NCBI GenBank assembly: GCA_914767715.1
Contig: OU612070.1
Span: 22,310,025-22,370,024 of the forward strand
Source: Membranipora membranacea
Taxonomy: Eukaryota; Bryozoa; Gymnolaemata; Cheilostomatida; Membraniporidae
Direction of reading: 5' to 3'
Length of the DNA stretch: 60,000 nucleotides
A program made the position numbers and the translations under genes. Below are positions 49,701 to 60,000 of this stretch, piece after piece; the stretch's first letter is position 1, and each line of letters begins with the position of its first letter. The notes beneath the pieces were generated by a model. That model made no database searches and was not told the DNA's origin. It saw only the letters and a list, made by a program, of their open reading frames with translations.

Positions 49701-52700
49701 CCAGAAATTGACAAAAATCGATAGGTACGGTCCTGGGGAAATTGGCCAATAATTGGGCAGAATTCCTTACTCGCTTAGAAACGCTTGAAACTCTGTTTTG
49801 ACGTTCGCAATGACGTCCCTATATCTCATATAAAATATTAGCTCCCTGAGACGATGCGTATTCTATCGAGGTGTTTTGCCAGAAATTGACAAAAATCGAT
49901 AGGTACGGTCCTGGGGAAATTGGCCAATAATTGGGCAGAATTCCTTACTCGCTTAGAAACGCTTGAAACTCTGTTTTGACGTTCGCAATGACGTTCCTAT
50001 ATCTCATATAAAATATTAGCTTCCTGAGACGATGCGTATTCTATCGAGGTGTTTTGCCAGAAATTGACAAAAATCGATAGGTACGGTCCTGGGGAAATTG
50101 GCCAATAATTGGGCAGAATTCCTTACTCGCTTAGAAACGCTTGAAACTCTGTTTTGACGTTCGCAATGACGTCCCTTTATCTCATATAAAATATTAGCTC
50201 CCTGAGACGATGCGTATTCTATCGAGGTGTTTTGCCAGAAATTGACAAAAATCGATAGGTACGGCGGTCCTGGGGGATTTGGTTAATAATTGGGCAGAAT
50301 TCCTTACTCGCTTAGAAACGCTTGAAACTCTGTTTTGACGTTCGCAATGACGTCCCTATATCTCATATAAAATATTAGCTCCCTGAGACGATGCGTATTC
50401 TATCGAGGTGTTTTGCCAGAAATTGACAAAAATCGATAGGTACGGTCCTGGGGAAATTGGCCAATAATTGGGCAGAATTCCTTACTCGCTTAGAAACGCT
50501 TGAAACTCTGTTTTGACATTCGCAATGACGTTCCTATATCTCATATAAAATATTAGCTCCCTGAGACGATGCGTATTCTATCGAGGTGTTTTGCCAGAAA
50601 TTGACAAAAATCGATAGGTACGGTCCTGGGGAAATTGGCCAATAATTGGGCAGAATTCCTTACTCGCTTAGAAACGCTTGAAACTCTGTTTTGACGTTCG
50701 CAATGACGTTTCTATATCTCATATAAAATATTAGCTTCCCGAGACGATGCGTATTCTATCGAGGTGTTTTGCCAGAAATTGACAAAAATCGATAGGTACG
50801 GTCCTGGGGAAATTGGCCAATAATTGGGCAGAATTCCTTACTCGCTTAGAAGCGCTTGAAACTCTGTTTTGACGTTCGCAATGACGTTTCTATATCTCAT
50901 ATAAAATATTAGCTCCCTGAGACGATGCGTATTCTATCGAGGTGTTTTGCCAGAAATTGACAAAAATCGATAGGTACGGTCCTGGGGAAATTGGCCAATA
51001 ATTGGGCAGAATTCCTTACTCGCTTAGAAACGCTTGAAACTCTGTATTGACGTTCGCAATGACGTTCCTATATCTCATATAAAATATTAGCTTCCTGAGA
51101 CGATGCGTATTCTATCGAGGTGTTTTGCCAGAAATTGACAAAAATCGATAGGTACGGTCCTGGGGAAATTGGCCAATAATTGGGCAGAATTCCTTACTCG
51201 CTTAGAAACGCTTGAAACTCTGTTTTGACGTTCGCAATGACGTCCCTTTATCTCATATAAAATATTAGCTCCCTGAGACGATGCGTATTCTATCGAGGTG
51301 TTTTGCCAGAAATTGACAAAAATCGATAGGTACGGCGGTCCTGGGGGATTTGGTTAATAATTGGGCGGAATTCCTTACTCGTTTAGAAACGCTTGAAACT
51401 CTGTTTTGACGTTCGCAATGACGTCCCTATATCTCATATAAAATATTAGCTCCCTGAGACGATGCGTATTCTATCGAGGTGTTTTGCCAGAAATTGACAA
51501 AAATCGATAGGTACGGTCCTGGGGAAATTGGCCAATAATTGGGCAGAATTCCTTACTCGCTTAGAAGCGCTTGAAACTCTGTTTTGACGTTCGCAATGAC
51601 GTTTCTATATCTCATATAAAATATTAGCTCCCTGAGACGATGCGTATTCTATCGAGGTGTTTTGCCAGAAATTGACAAAAATCGATAGGTACGGTCCTGG
51701 GGAAATTGGCCAATAATTGGGCAGAATTCCTTACTCGCTTAGAAACGCTTGAAACTCTGTTTTGACGTTCGCAATGACGTTCCTATATCTCATATAAAAT
51801 ATTAGCTTCCTGAGACGATGCGTATTCTATCGAGGTGTTTTGCCAGAAATTGACAAAAATCGATAGGTACGGTCCTGGGGAAATTGGCCAATAATTGGGC
51901 AGAATTCCTTACTCGCTTAGAAACGCTTGAAACTCTGTTTTGACGTTCGCAATGACGTCCCTTTATCTCATATAAAATATTAGCTCCCTGAGACGATGCG
52001 TATTCTATCGAGGTGTTTTGCCAGAAATTGACAAAAATCGATAGGTACGGCGGTCCTGGGGGATTTGGTTAATAATTGGGCGGAATTCCTTACTCGTTTA
52101 GAAACGCTTGAAACTCTGTTTTGACGTTCGCAATGACGTCCCTATATCTCATATAAAATATTAGCTCCCTGAGACGATGCGTATTCTATCGAGGTGTTTT
52201 GCCAGAAATTGACAAAAATCGATAGGTACGGTCCTGGGGAAATTGGCCAATAATTGGGCAGAATTCCTTACTCGCTTAGAAACGCTTGAAACTCTGTTTT
52301 GACGTTCGCAATGACGTCCCTTTATCTCATATAAAATATTAGCTCCCTGAGACGATGCGTATTCTATCGAGGTGTTTTGCCAGAAATTGACAAAAATCGA
52401 TAGGTACGGTCCTGGGGAAATTGGCAAATAATTGGGCAGAATTCCTTACTCGCTTAGAAACGCTTGAAACTCTGTTTTGACGTTCGCAATGACGTCCCTA
52501 TATCTCATATAAAATATTAGCTCCCTGAGACGATGCGTATTCTATCGAGGTGTTTTGCCAGAAATTGACAAAAATCGATAGGTACGGTCCTGGGGAAATT
52601 GGCCAATAATTGGGCAGAATTCCTTACTCCCTTAGAAACGCTTGAAACTCTGTTTTGATGTTCGCAATGACGTTCCTATATCTCATATAAAGTATTAGCT

Positions 52701-55700
52701 TCCTGAGACGATGCGTATTCTATCGAGGTGTTTTGCCAGAAATTGACAAAAATCGATAGGTACGGTCCTGGGGAAATTGGCCAATAATTGGGCAGAATTC
52801 CTTACTCGCTTAGAAACGCTTGAAACTCTGTTTTGACGTTCGCAATGACGTCCCTTTATCTCATATAAAATATTAGCTCCCTGAGACGATGCGTATTCTA
52901 TCGAGGTGTTTTGCCAGAAATTGACAAAAATCGATAGGTACGGCGGTCCTGGGGGATTTGGTTAATAATTGGGCAGAATTCCTTACTCGCTTAGAAACGC
53001 TTGAAACTCTGTTTTGACGTTCGCAATGACGTCCCTATATCTCATATAAAATATTAGCTCCCTGAGACGATGCGTATTCTATCGAGGTGGTTTGCCAGAA
53101 ATTGACAAAAATCGATAGGTACGGTCCTGGGGAAATTGGCCAATAATTGGGCAGAATTCCTTACTCGCTTAGAAACGCTTGAAACTCTGTTTTGACATTC
53201 GCAATGACGGTCCTATATCTCATATATAATATTAGCTCCCTGAGACGATGCGTATTCTATCGAGGTGTTTTGCCAGAAATTGATAAAAATCGATAGGTAC
53301 GGTCCTGGGGAAATTGGCCAATAATTGGGCAGAATTCCTTACTCGCTTAGAAACGCTTGAAACTCTGTTTTGACGTTCGCAATGACGTTTCTATATCTCA
53401 TATAAAATATTAGCTTCCCGAGACGATGCGTATTCTATCGAGGTGTTTTGCCAGAAATTGACAAAAATCGATAGGTACGGTCCTGGGGAAATTGGCCAAT
53501 AATTGGGCAGAATTCCTTACTCGCTTAGAAGCGCTTGAAACTCTGTTTTGACGTTCGCAATGACGTTTCTATATCTCATATAAAATATTAGCTCCCTGAG
53601 ACGATGCGTATTCTATCGAGGTGTTTTGCCAGAAATTGACAAAAATCGATAGGTACGGTCCTGGGGAAATTGGCCAATAATTGGGCAGAATTCCTTACTC
53701 GCTTAGAAACGCTTGAAACTCTGTTTTGACGTTCGCAATGACGTTCCTATATCTCATATAAAATATTAGCTTCCTGAGACGATGCGTATTCTATCGAGGT
53801 GTTTTGCCAGAAATTGACAAAAATCGATAGGTACGGTCCTGGGGAAATTGGCCAATAATTGGGCAGAATTCCTTACTCGCTTAGAAACGCTTGAAACTCT
53901 GTTTTGACGTTCGCAATAACGTCCCTTTATCTCATATAAAATATTAGCTCCCTGAGACGATGCGTATTCTATCGAGGTGTTTTGCCAGAAATTGACAAAA
54001 ATCGATAGGTACGGCGGTCCTGGGGGATTTGGTTAATAATTGGGCGGAATTCCTTACTCGTTTAGAAACGCTTGAAACTCTGTTTTGACGTTCGCAATGA
54101 CGTCCCTATATCTCATATAAAATATTAGCTCCCTGAGACGATGCGTATTCTATCGAGGTGTTTTGCCAGAAATTAACAAAAATCGATAGGTGCGGTCCTG
54201 GGGAAATTGGCCAATAATTGGGCAGAATTCCTTACTCGCTTAGAAACGCTTGAAACTCTGTTTTGACATTCGCAATGACGTTCCTATATCTCATATAAAA
54301 TATTAGCTCCCTGAGACGATGCGTATTCTATCGAGGTGTTTTGCCAGAAATTGATAAAAATCGATAGGTACGGTCCTGGGGAAATTGGCCAATAATTGGG
54401 CAGAATTCCTTACTCGCTTAGAAACGCTTGAAACTCTGTTTTGACGTTCGCAATGACGTTTCTATATCTCATATAAAATATTAGCTTCCCGAGACGATGC
54501 GTATTCTATCGAGGTGTTTTGCCAGAAATTGACAAAAATCGATAGGTACGGTCCTGGGGAAATTGGCCAATAATTGGGCAGAATTCCTTACTCGCTTAGA
54601 AACGCTTGAAACTCTGTTTTGACGTTCGCAATGACGTTTCTATATCTCATATAAAATATTAGCTCCCTGAGACGATGCGTATTCTATCGAGGTGTTTTGC
54701 CAGAAATTGACAAAAATCGATAGGTACGGTCCTGGGGAAATTGGCCAATAATTGGGCAGAATTCCTTACTCGCTTAGAAACGCTTGAAACTCTGTTTTGA
54801 CGTTCGCAATGACGTCCCTTTATAAAATATTAGCTCCCTGAGACGATGCGTATTCTATCGAGGTGTTTTGCCAGAAATTGACAAAAATCGATAGGTACGG
54901 CGGTCCTGGGGGATTTGGTTAATAATTGGGCAGAATTCCTTACTCGCTTAGAAGCGCTTGAAACTCTGTTTTGACGTTCGCAATGACGTCCCTATATCTC
55001 ATATAAAATATTAGCTCCCTGAGACGATGCGGATTCTATCGAGGTGTTTTGCCAGAAATTGACAAAAATCGATAGGTACGGTCCTGGGGAAATTGGCCAA
55101 TAATTGGGCAGATTTCCTTACTCGCTTAGAAACGCTTGAAACTCTGTTTTGACATTCGCAATGACGTTCCTATATCTCATATAAAATATTAGCTCCCTGA
55201 GACGATGCGTATTCTATCGAGGTGTTTTGCCAGAAATTGATAAAAATCGATAGGTACGGTCCTGGGGAAATTGGCCAATAATTGGGCAGAATTCCTTACT
55301 CGCTTAGAAACGCTTGAAACTCTGTTTTGACGTTCGCAATGACGTTTCTATATCTCATATAAAATATTAGCTTCCCGAGACGATGCGTATTCTATCGAGG
55401 TGTTTTGCCAGAAATTGACAAAAATCGATAGGTACGGTCCTGGGGAAATTGGCCAATAATTGGGCAGAATTCCTTACTCGCTTAGAAACGCTTGAAACTC
55501 TGTTTTGACGTTCGCAATGACGTTTCTATATCTCATATAAAATATTAGCTCCCTGAGACGATGCGTATTCTATCGAGGTGTTTTGCCAGAAATTGACAAA
55601 AATCAATAGGTACGGTCCTGGGGAAATTGGCCAATAATTGGGCAGAATTCCTTACTCGCTTAGAAACGCTTGAAACTCTGTTTTGACGTTCGCAATGACG

Positions 55701-57395
55701 TCCCTTTATCTCATATAAAATATTAGCTCCCTGAGACGATGCGTATTCTATCGAGGTGTTTTGCCAGAAATTGACAAAAATCGATAGGTACGGTCCTGGG
55801 GAAATTGGCCAATAATTAGGCAGAATTCCTTACTCGCTTAGAAACGCTTGAAACTCTGTTTTGACGTTCGCAATGACGTCCCTTTATCTCATATAAAATA
55901 TTAACTCCCTGAGACGATGCGTATTCTATCGAGGTGTTTTGCCAGAAATTGACAAAAATCGATAGGTACGGTCCTGGGGAAAATGGCCAATAATTGGGCA
56001 GAATTCCTTACTCGCTTAGAAACGCTTGAAACTCGGTTTTGACGTTCGCAATGACGTCCCTATATCTCATATAAAATATTAGCTCCCTGAGACGATGCGT
56101 ATTCTATCGAGGTGTTTTGCCAGAAATTGACAAAAATCGATAGGTACGGTCCTGGGGAAAATGGCCAATAATTGGGCAGAATTCCTTACTCGCTTAGAAA
56201 CGCTTGAAACTCGGTTTTGACGTTCGCAATGACGTCCCTATATCTCATATAAAATATTAGCTCCCTGAGACGATGCGTATTCTATCGAGGTGTTTTGCCA
56301 GAAATTGACAAAAATCGATAGGTACGGTCCTGGGGAAATTGGCCAATAATTGGGCAGAATTCCTTACTCGCTTAGAAACGCTTGAAACTCTGTTTTGACG
56401 TTCGCAATGACGTTCCTATATCTCATATAAAATATTAGCTCCCTGAGACGATGCGTATTCTATCGAGGTGTTTTGCCAGAAATTGACAAAAATCGATAGG
56501 TACGGTCCTGGGGAAATTGGCCAATAATTGGGCAGAATTCCTTACTCGCTTAGAAACGCTTGAAACTCTGTTTTGACGTTCGCAATGACGTTATTATATC
56601 TCATATAAAATATTAGCTTCCTGAGACGATGCGTATTCTATCGAGGTGTTTTGCCAGAAATTGACAAAAATCGATAGGTACGGTCCTGCGGAAATTGGCC
56701 AATAATTGGGCAGAATTCCTTACTCGCTTAGAAACGCTTGAAACTCTGTTTTGACGTTCGCAATGACGTTCCTATATCTCATATAAAATATTAGCTCCCT
56801 GAGACGATGCGTATTCTATCGAGGTGTTTTGCCAGAAATTGACAAAAATCGATAGGTACGGTCCTGGGGAAATTGGCAAATAATTGGGCAGAATTCCTTA
56901 CTCGCTTAGAAACGCTTGAAACTCTGTTTTGACGTTCGCAATGACGTCCCTATATCTCATATAAAATATTAGCTCCCTGAGACGATGCGTATTCTATCGA
57001 GGTGTTTTGCCAGAAATTGACAAAAATCGATAGGTACGGTCCTGGGGAAAGTGGCCAATAATTGGGCAGAATTCCTTACTCGCTTAGAAACGCTTGAAAC
57101 TCTGTTTTGACGTTCGCAATGACGTTCCTATATCTCATATAAAATATTAGCTTCCTGAGACGATGCGTATTCTATCGAGGTGTTTTGCCAGAAATTGACA
57201 AAAATCGATAGGTACGGTCCTGGGGAAATTGGCCAATAATTGGGCAGAATTCCTTACTCGCTTAGAAACGCTTGAAACTCTGTTTTGACGTTCGCAATGA
57301 CGTCCCTTTATCTCATATAAAATATTAGCTCCCTGAGACGATGCGTATTCTATCGAGGTGTTTTGCCAGAAATTGACAAAAATCGATAGGTACGG
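46703..57395 (+). repeat. Giant HOR unit 2 (10,693 bp, 60 monomers)
   Basis: Identical in organisation to unit 1 but 178 bp longer; the extra monomer is at 55984-56161. Differences from unit 1 noticed by eye include GACGGTCCTAT near 53209 (GACGTTCC in unit 1), GGTGCGGTCC near 54192 (GGTACGG) and GGAAATTGG where unit 1 has GGAAACTGG near 41011. Confidence 0.88.
55984..56161 (+). repeat. Single-monomer duplication unique to HOR unit 2
   Basis: Two adjacent monomers both carry the rare pair GGGGAAAATGGCC and CTCGGTTTTG (T of AAAATGG at 55984 and 56162), while unit 1 has one (45469). The offsets 55984-45469 = 10515 and 56162-45469 = 10693 show that this monomer explains the entire length difference between the units. 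Confidence 0.85.
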
Positions 57396-60000
57396 CGGTC
57401 CTGGGGGATTTGGTTAATAATTGGGCAGAATTCCTTACTCGCTTAGAAACGCTTGAAACTCTGTTTTGACGTTCGCAATGACGTCCCTATATCTCATATA
57501 AAATATTAGCTCCCTGAGACGATGCGTATTCTATCGAGGTGTTTTGCCAGAAATTGACAAAAATCGATAGGTACGGTCCTGGGGAAATTGGCCAATAATT
57601 GGGCAGAATTCCTTACTCGCTTAGAAACGCTTGAAACTCTGTTTTGACATTCGCAATGACGTTCCTATATCTCATATAAAATATTAGCTCCCTGAGACGA
57701 TGCGTATTCTATCGAGGTGTTTTGCCAGAAATTGATAAAAATCGATAGGTACGGTCCTGGGGAAATTGGCCAATAATTGGGCAGAATTCCTTACTCGCTT
57801 AGAAACGCTTGAAACTCTGTTTTGACGTTCGCAATGACGTTTCTATATCTCATATAAAATATTAGCTTCCCGAGACGATGCGTATTCTATCGAGGTGTTT
57901 TGCCAGAAATTGACAAAAATCGATAGGTACGGTCCTGGGGAAATTGGCCAATAATTGGGCAGAATTCCTTACTCGCTTAGAAGCGCTTGAAACTCTGTTT
58001 TGACGTTCGCAATGACGTTTCTATATCTCATATAAAATATTAGCTCCCTGAGACGATGCGTATTCTATCGAGGTGTTTTGCCAGAAATTGACAAAAATCG
58101 ATAGGTACGGTCCTGGGGAAATTGGCCAATAATTGGGCAGAATTCCTTACTCGCTTAGAAACGCTTGAAACTCTGTTTTGACGTTCGCAATGACGTTCCT
58201 ATATCTCATATAAAATATTAGCTTCCTGAGACGATGCGTATTCTATCGAGGTGTTTTGCCAGAAATTGACAAAAATCGATAGGTACGGTCCTGGGGAAAT
58301 TGGCCAATAATTGGGCAGAATTCCTTACTCGCTTAGAAACGCTTGAAACTCTGTTTTGACGTTTGCAATAACGTCCCTTTATCTCATATAAAATATTAGC
58401 TCCCTGAGACGATGCGTATTCTATCGAGGTGTTTTGCCAGAAATTGACAAAAATCGATAGGTACGGCGGTCCTGGGGGATTTGGTTAATAATTGGGCGGA
58501 ATTCCTTACTCGTTTAGAAACGCTTGAAACTCTGTTTTGACGTTCGCAATGACGTCCCTTTATCTCATATAAAATATTAGCTCCCTGAGACGATGCGTAT
58601 TCTATCGAGGTGTTTTGCCAGAAATTAACAAAAATCGATAGGTACGGTCCTGGGGAAATTGGCCAATAATTGGGCAGAATTCCTTACTCGCTTAGAAACG
58701 CTTGAAACTCTGTTTTGACGTTCGCAATGACGTTCCTATATCTCATATAAAATATTAGCTCCCTGAGACGATGCGTATTCTATCGAGGTGTTTTGCTAGA
58801 AATTGATAAAAATCGATAGGTACGGTCCTGGGGAAATTGGCCAATAATTGGGCAGAATTCCTTACTCGCTTAGAAACGCTTGAAACTCTGTTTTGACGTT
58901 CGCAATGACGTTTCTATATCTCATATAAAATATTAGCTTCCTGAGACGATGCGTATTCTATCGAGGTGTTTTGCCAGAAATTGACAAAAATCGATAGGTA
59001 CGGTCCTGGGGAAATTGGCCAATAATTGGGCAGAATTCCTTACTCGCTTAGAAACGCTTGAAACTCTGTTTTGACGTTCGCAATGACGTTTCTATATCTC
59101 ATATAAAATATTAGCTCCCTGAGACGATGCGTATTCTATCGAGGTGTTTTGCCAGAAATTGACAAAAATCAATAGGTACGGTCCTGGGGAAATTGGCCAA
59201 TAATTGGGCAGAATTCCTTACTCGCTTAGAAACGCTTGAAACTCTGTTTTGACGTTCGCAATGACGTCCCTATATCTCATATTAAATATTAGCTCCCTGA
59301 GACGATGCGTATTCTATCGAGGTGTTTTGCCAGAAATTGACAAAATTCGATAGGTACGGTCCTGGGGAAATTGGCCAATAATTGGGCAGAATTCCTTACT
59401 CGCTTAGAAACGCTTGAAACTCTGTTTTGACGTTCGCAATGACGTTCCTATATCTCATACAAAATATTAGCTTCCTGAGACGATGCGTATTCTATCGAGG
59501 TGTTTTGCCAGAAATTGACAAAAATCGATAGGTACGGTCCTGGGGAAATTGGCCAATAATTGGGCAGAATTCCTTACTCGCTTAGAAACGCTTGAAACTC
59601 TGTTTTGACGTTCGCAATGACGTCCCTTTATCTCATATAAAATATTAGCTCCCTGAGACGATGCGTATTCTATCGAGGTGTTTTGCCAGAAATTGACAAA
59701 AATCGATAGGTACGGCGGTCCTGGGGGATTTGGTTAATAATTGGGCAGAATTCCTTACTCGCTTAGAAACGCTTGAAACTCTGTTTTGACGTTCGCAATG
59801 ACGTCCCTATATCTCATATAAAATATTAGCTCCCTGAGACGATGCGTATTCTATCGAGGTGTTTTGCCAGAAATTGTCAAAAATCGATAGGTACGGTCCT
59901 GGGGAAATTGGCCAATAATTGGGCAGAATTCCTTACTCGCTTAGAAACGCTTGAAACTCTGTTTTGACATTCGCAATGACGTTCCTATATCTCATATAAA
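57396..60000 (+). repeat. Giant HOR unit 3 (partial, internally deleted)
   Basis: The first spacing (57396 to 58467, 1071 bp) matches units 1 and 2. The next CGG variant is 1249 bp on (59716), where units 1 and 2 have 886 and then 1605. The shortfall of 1242 bp fits loss of five monomers including one CGG variant and one 7-bp-deleted monomer (886 bp), plus two further monomers (356 bp) after the CAATAGG-marked monomer at ~59170. The unit continues past the window. Confidence 0.75.

Larger units (their letters stand above)
27001..54830 (+). repeat. Five monomers with a shared 7-bp deletion
   Basis: At about 27001, 38060, 44301, 48571 and 54811 the end of the monomer reads CCCTTTATAAAATA instead of CCCTTTATCTCATATAAAATA. 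Each lies shortly upstream of a CGG variant and accounts for a spacing of 886 rather than 893. Two (44301, 54811) end ATATTAGC and three end ATAATAGC, so the lineage has split after the deletion. Confidence 0.85.
23341..59716 (+). repeat. Series of 34 CGG-insertion variant monomers (181 bp)
   Basis: In these monomers TACGGTCCTGGGGAAATTGG becomes TACGGCGGTCCTGGGGGATT followed by TGGTTAATAATT. The C of the inserted CGG lies at 23341, 23522, 24593, 25486, 26200, 27086, 28691, 29584, 30655, 31548, 32619, 34224, 35295, 36188, 37259, 38145, 39750, 40821, 41536, 42429, 43500, 44386, 46703, 47774, 48660, 50265, 51336, 52051, 52944, 54015, 54901, 57396, 58467 and 59716. After subtracting 3, nearly all spacings are whole multiples of 178 (1, 4, 5, 6, 7, 9, 13 or 14 monomers); those of 886 contain a monomer with a 7-bp deletion. 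About half of the variants are followed by GGGCGGAATTCC and CTCGTTTAG, the rest by the ordinary form. Confidence 0.9.
5586..60000 (+). repeat. 178-bp satellite DNA array, head to tail, about 305 monomers, continues past the right edge
   Basis: The whole interval is one tandem array with all monomers in the same orientation. A representative type B monomer is 24881-25058: it starts TTAGCTCCCTGAGACGATGC and includes GCCAGAAATTGACAAAAATC, GGTACGGTCCTGGGGAAATT, GGCCAATAATTGGGCAGAAT, ACTCGCTTAGAAACGCTTGA and GACGTTCGCAATGACGTCCC, ending CATATAAAATA. By hand count it is about 42% G+C with 10 CpG dinucleotides. Standard type B monomers contain one GAATTC and one ATCGAT. No transposon, gene or change of orientation interrupts the 54.4 kb. 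I do not recognise the family by name. Monomer length near nucleosome spacing, higher-order repeats and a diverged edge are typical of centromeric or pericentromeric satellites, but that location is inferred. Confidence 0.98.

Noticed and set aside
22736-52427. Recurrent identical 88-aa open frames on the minus strand of the satellite (e.g. 24703-24969, 34334-34600, 52161-52427), which might be taken for a repeated small-protein gene
   Set aside because: They simply follow the repeat: 267 nt is 1.5 monomers, 178 is not divisible by 3 so the frame rotates, and they appear only where chance variants remove stops. No start context, domain or codon bias supports coding.
36188-57395. Giant HOR as an assembly duplication artefact
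   Set aside because: The two units differ in length by one monomer and by several substitutions, and the third has a distinct deletion, which argues against a simple duplicated contig. It is not excluded without read-level evidence.
5586-60000. CRISPR array
   Set aside because: The repeats are contiguous 178-bp monomers with no unique spacers, and the context is eukaryotic.
13751-60000. CENP-B box in the monomer (GTTCGCAATGACGTCCC region)
   Set aside because: Only the TTCG core is present; the spacing to A and the CGGG half do not fit the consensus on either strand. A different DNA-binding motif is possible but the human-type box is absent.
5586-60000. Tandem 5S rRNA, snRNA or histone-type gene repeats
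   Set aside because: No internal control region, conserved RNA segment or coding frame is recognisable in the 178-bp unit; it is too short for a 5S gene plus spacer of usual size.

Overview
The window looks like animal nuclear DNA, most likely from an invertebrate; I cannot name the species. The evidence is a two-ORF, AP-endonuclease (APE) type LINE retrotransposon of CR1-like character at the left end, followed by a very long nucleosome-scale satellite array with higher-order structure. No bacterial or viral genes, rRNA or tRNA were seen.

Layout. (1) 1-2262, minus strand: the 5' half of a LINE. It reads right to left: a PHD-finger/coiled-coil/RRM-like ORF1 (2262-724, broken by one in-frame TGA at 2098-2100), then ORF2 (737 to the window edge), of which only the AP-like endonuclease domain is inside the window. 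ORF1 and ORF2 overlap by 14 nt. (2) 2263-5585: about 3.3 kb of flank with no convincing gene. It holds a diverged 70-bp direct repeat, a strong 54-nt hairpin, a short tandem repeat with an ~86-bp unit and a few small palindromes. (3) 5586-60000: one uninterrupted head-to-tail satellite with a 178-bp monomer, about 305 copies, running off the right edge.

The satellite is layered. The outer 8.2 kb (5586 to ~13750, 'type A') is heterogeneous, with several indel-bearing monomers and a 3593-bp tandem duplication built on a 1745-bp ten-monomer unit. From ~13750 the array switches, inside one chimeric monomer, to 'type B', defined by five diagnostic base changes, and becomes much more uniform. Type B has a proximal part (13.75-23.3 kb) with local 4-mer and 6-mer duplications and one small type A island at ~19.9-20.15 kb. 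Its distal part (23.3-60 kb) is punctuated by 34 copies of a 181-bp variant monomer carrying an extra CGG. The spacing of these variants is quantised in whole monomers and resolves a giant higher-order repeat (HOR): unit 1 (10,515 bp, 36188-46702), unit 2 (10,693 bp, 46703-57395, exactly one monomer longer) and a third, internally deleted unit from 57396 to the edge.

Nothing in the array looks protein-coding. The short open frames that recur on the minus strand are by-products of the repeat. The most plausible reading (inference) is the edge of a centromeric or pericentromeric satellite domain: old diverged monomers outside, homogenised HORs inside, no transposon insertion in 54 kb, and monomer length near nucleosome spacing. 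All comparisons were made by eye and by coordinate arithmetic; identities are spot-checked, not computed.
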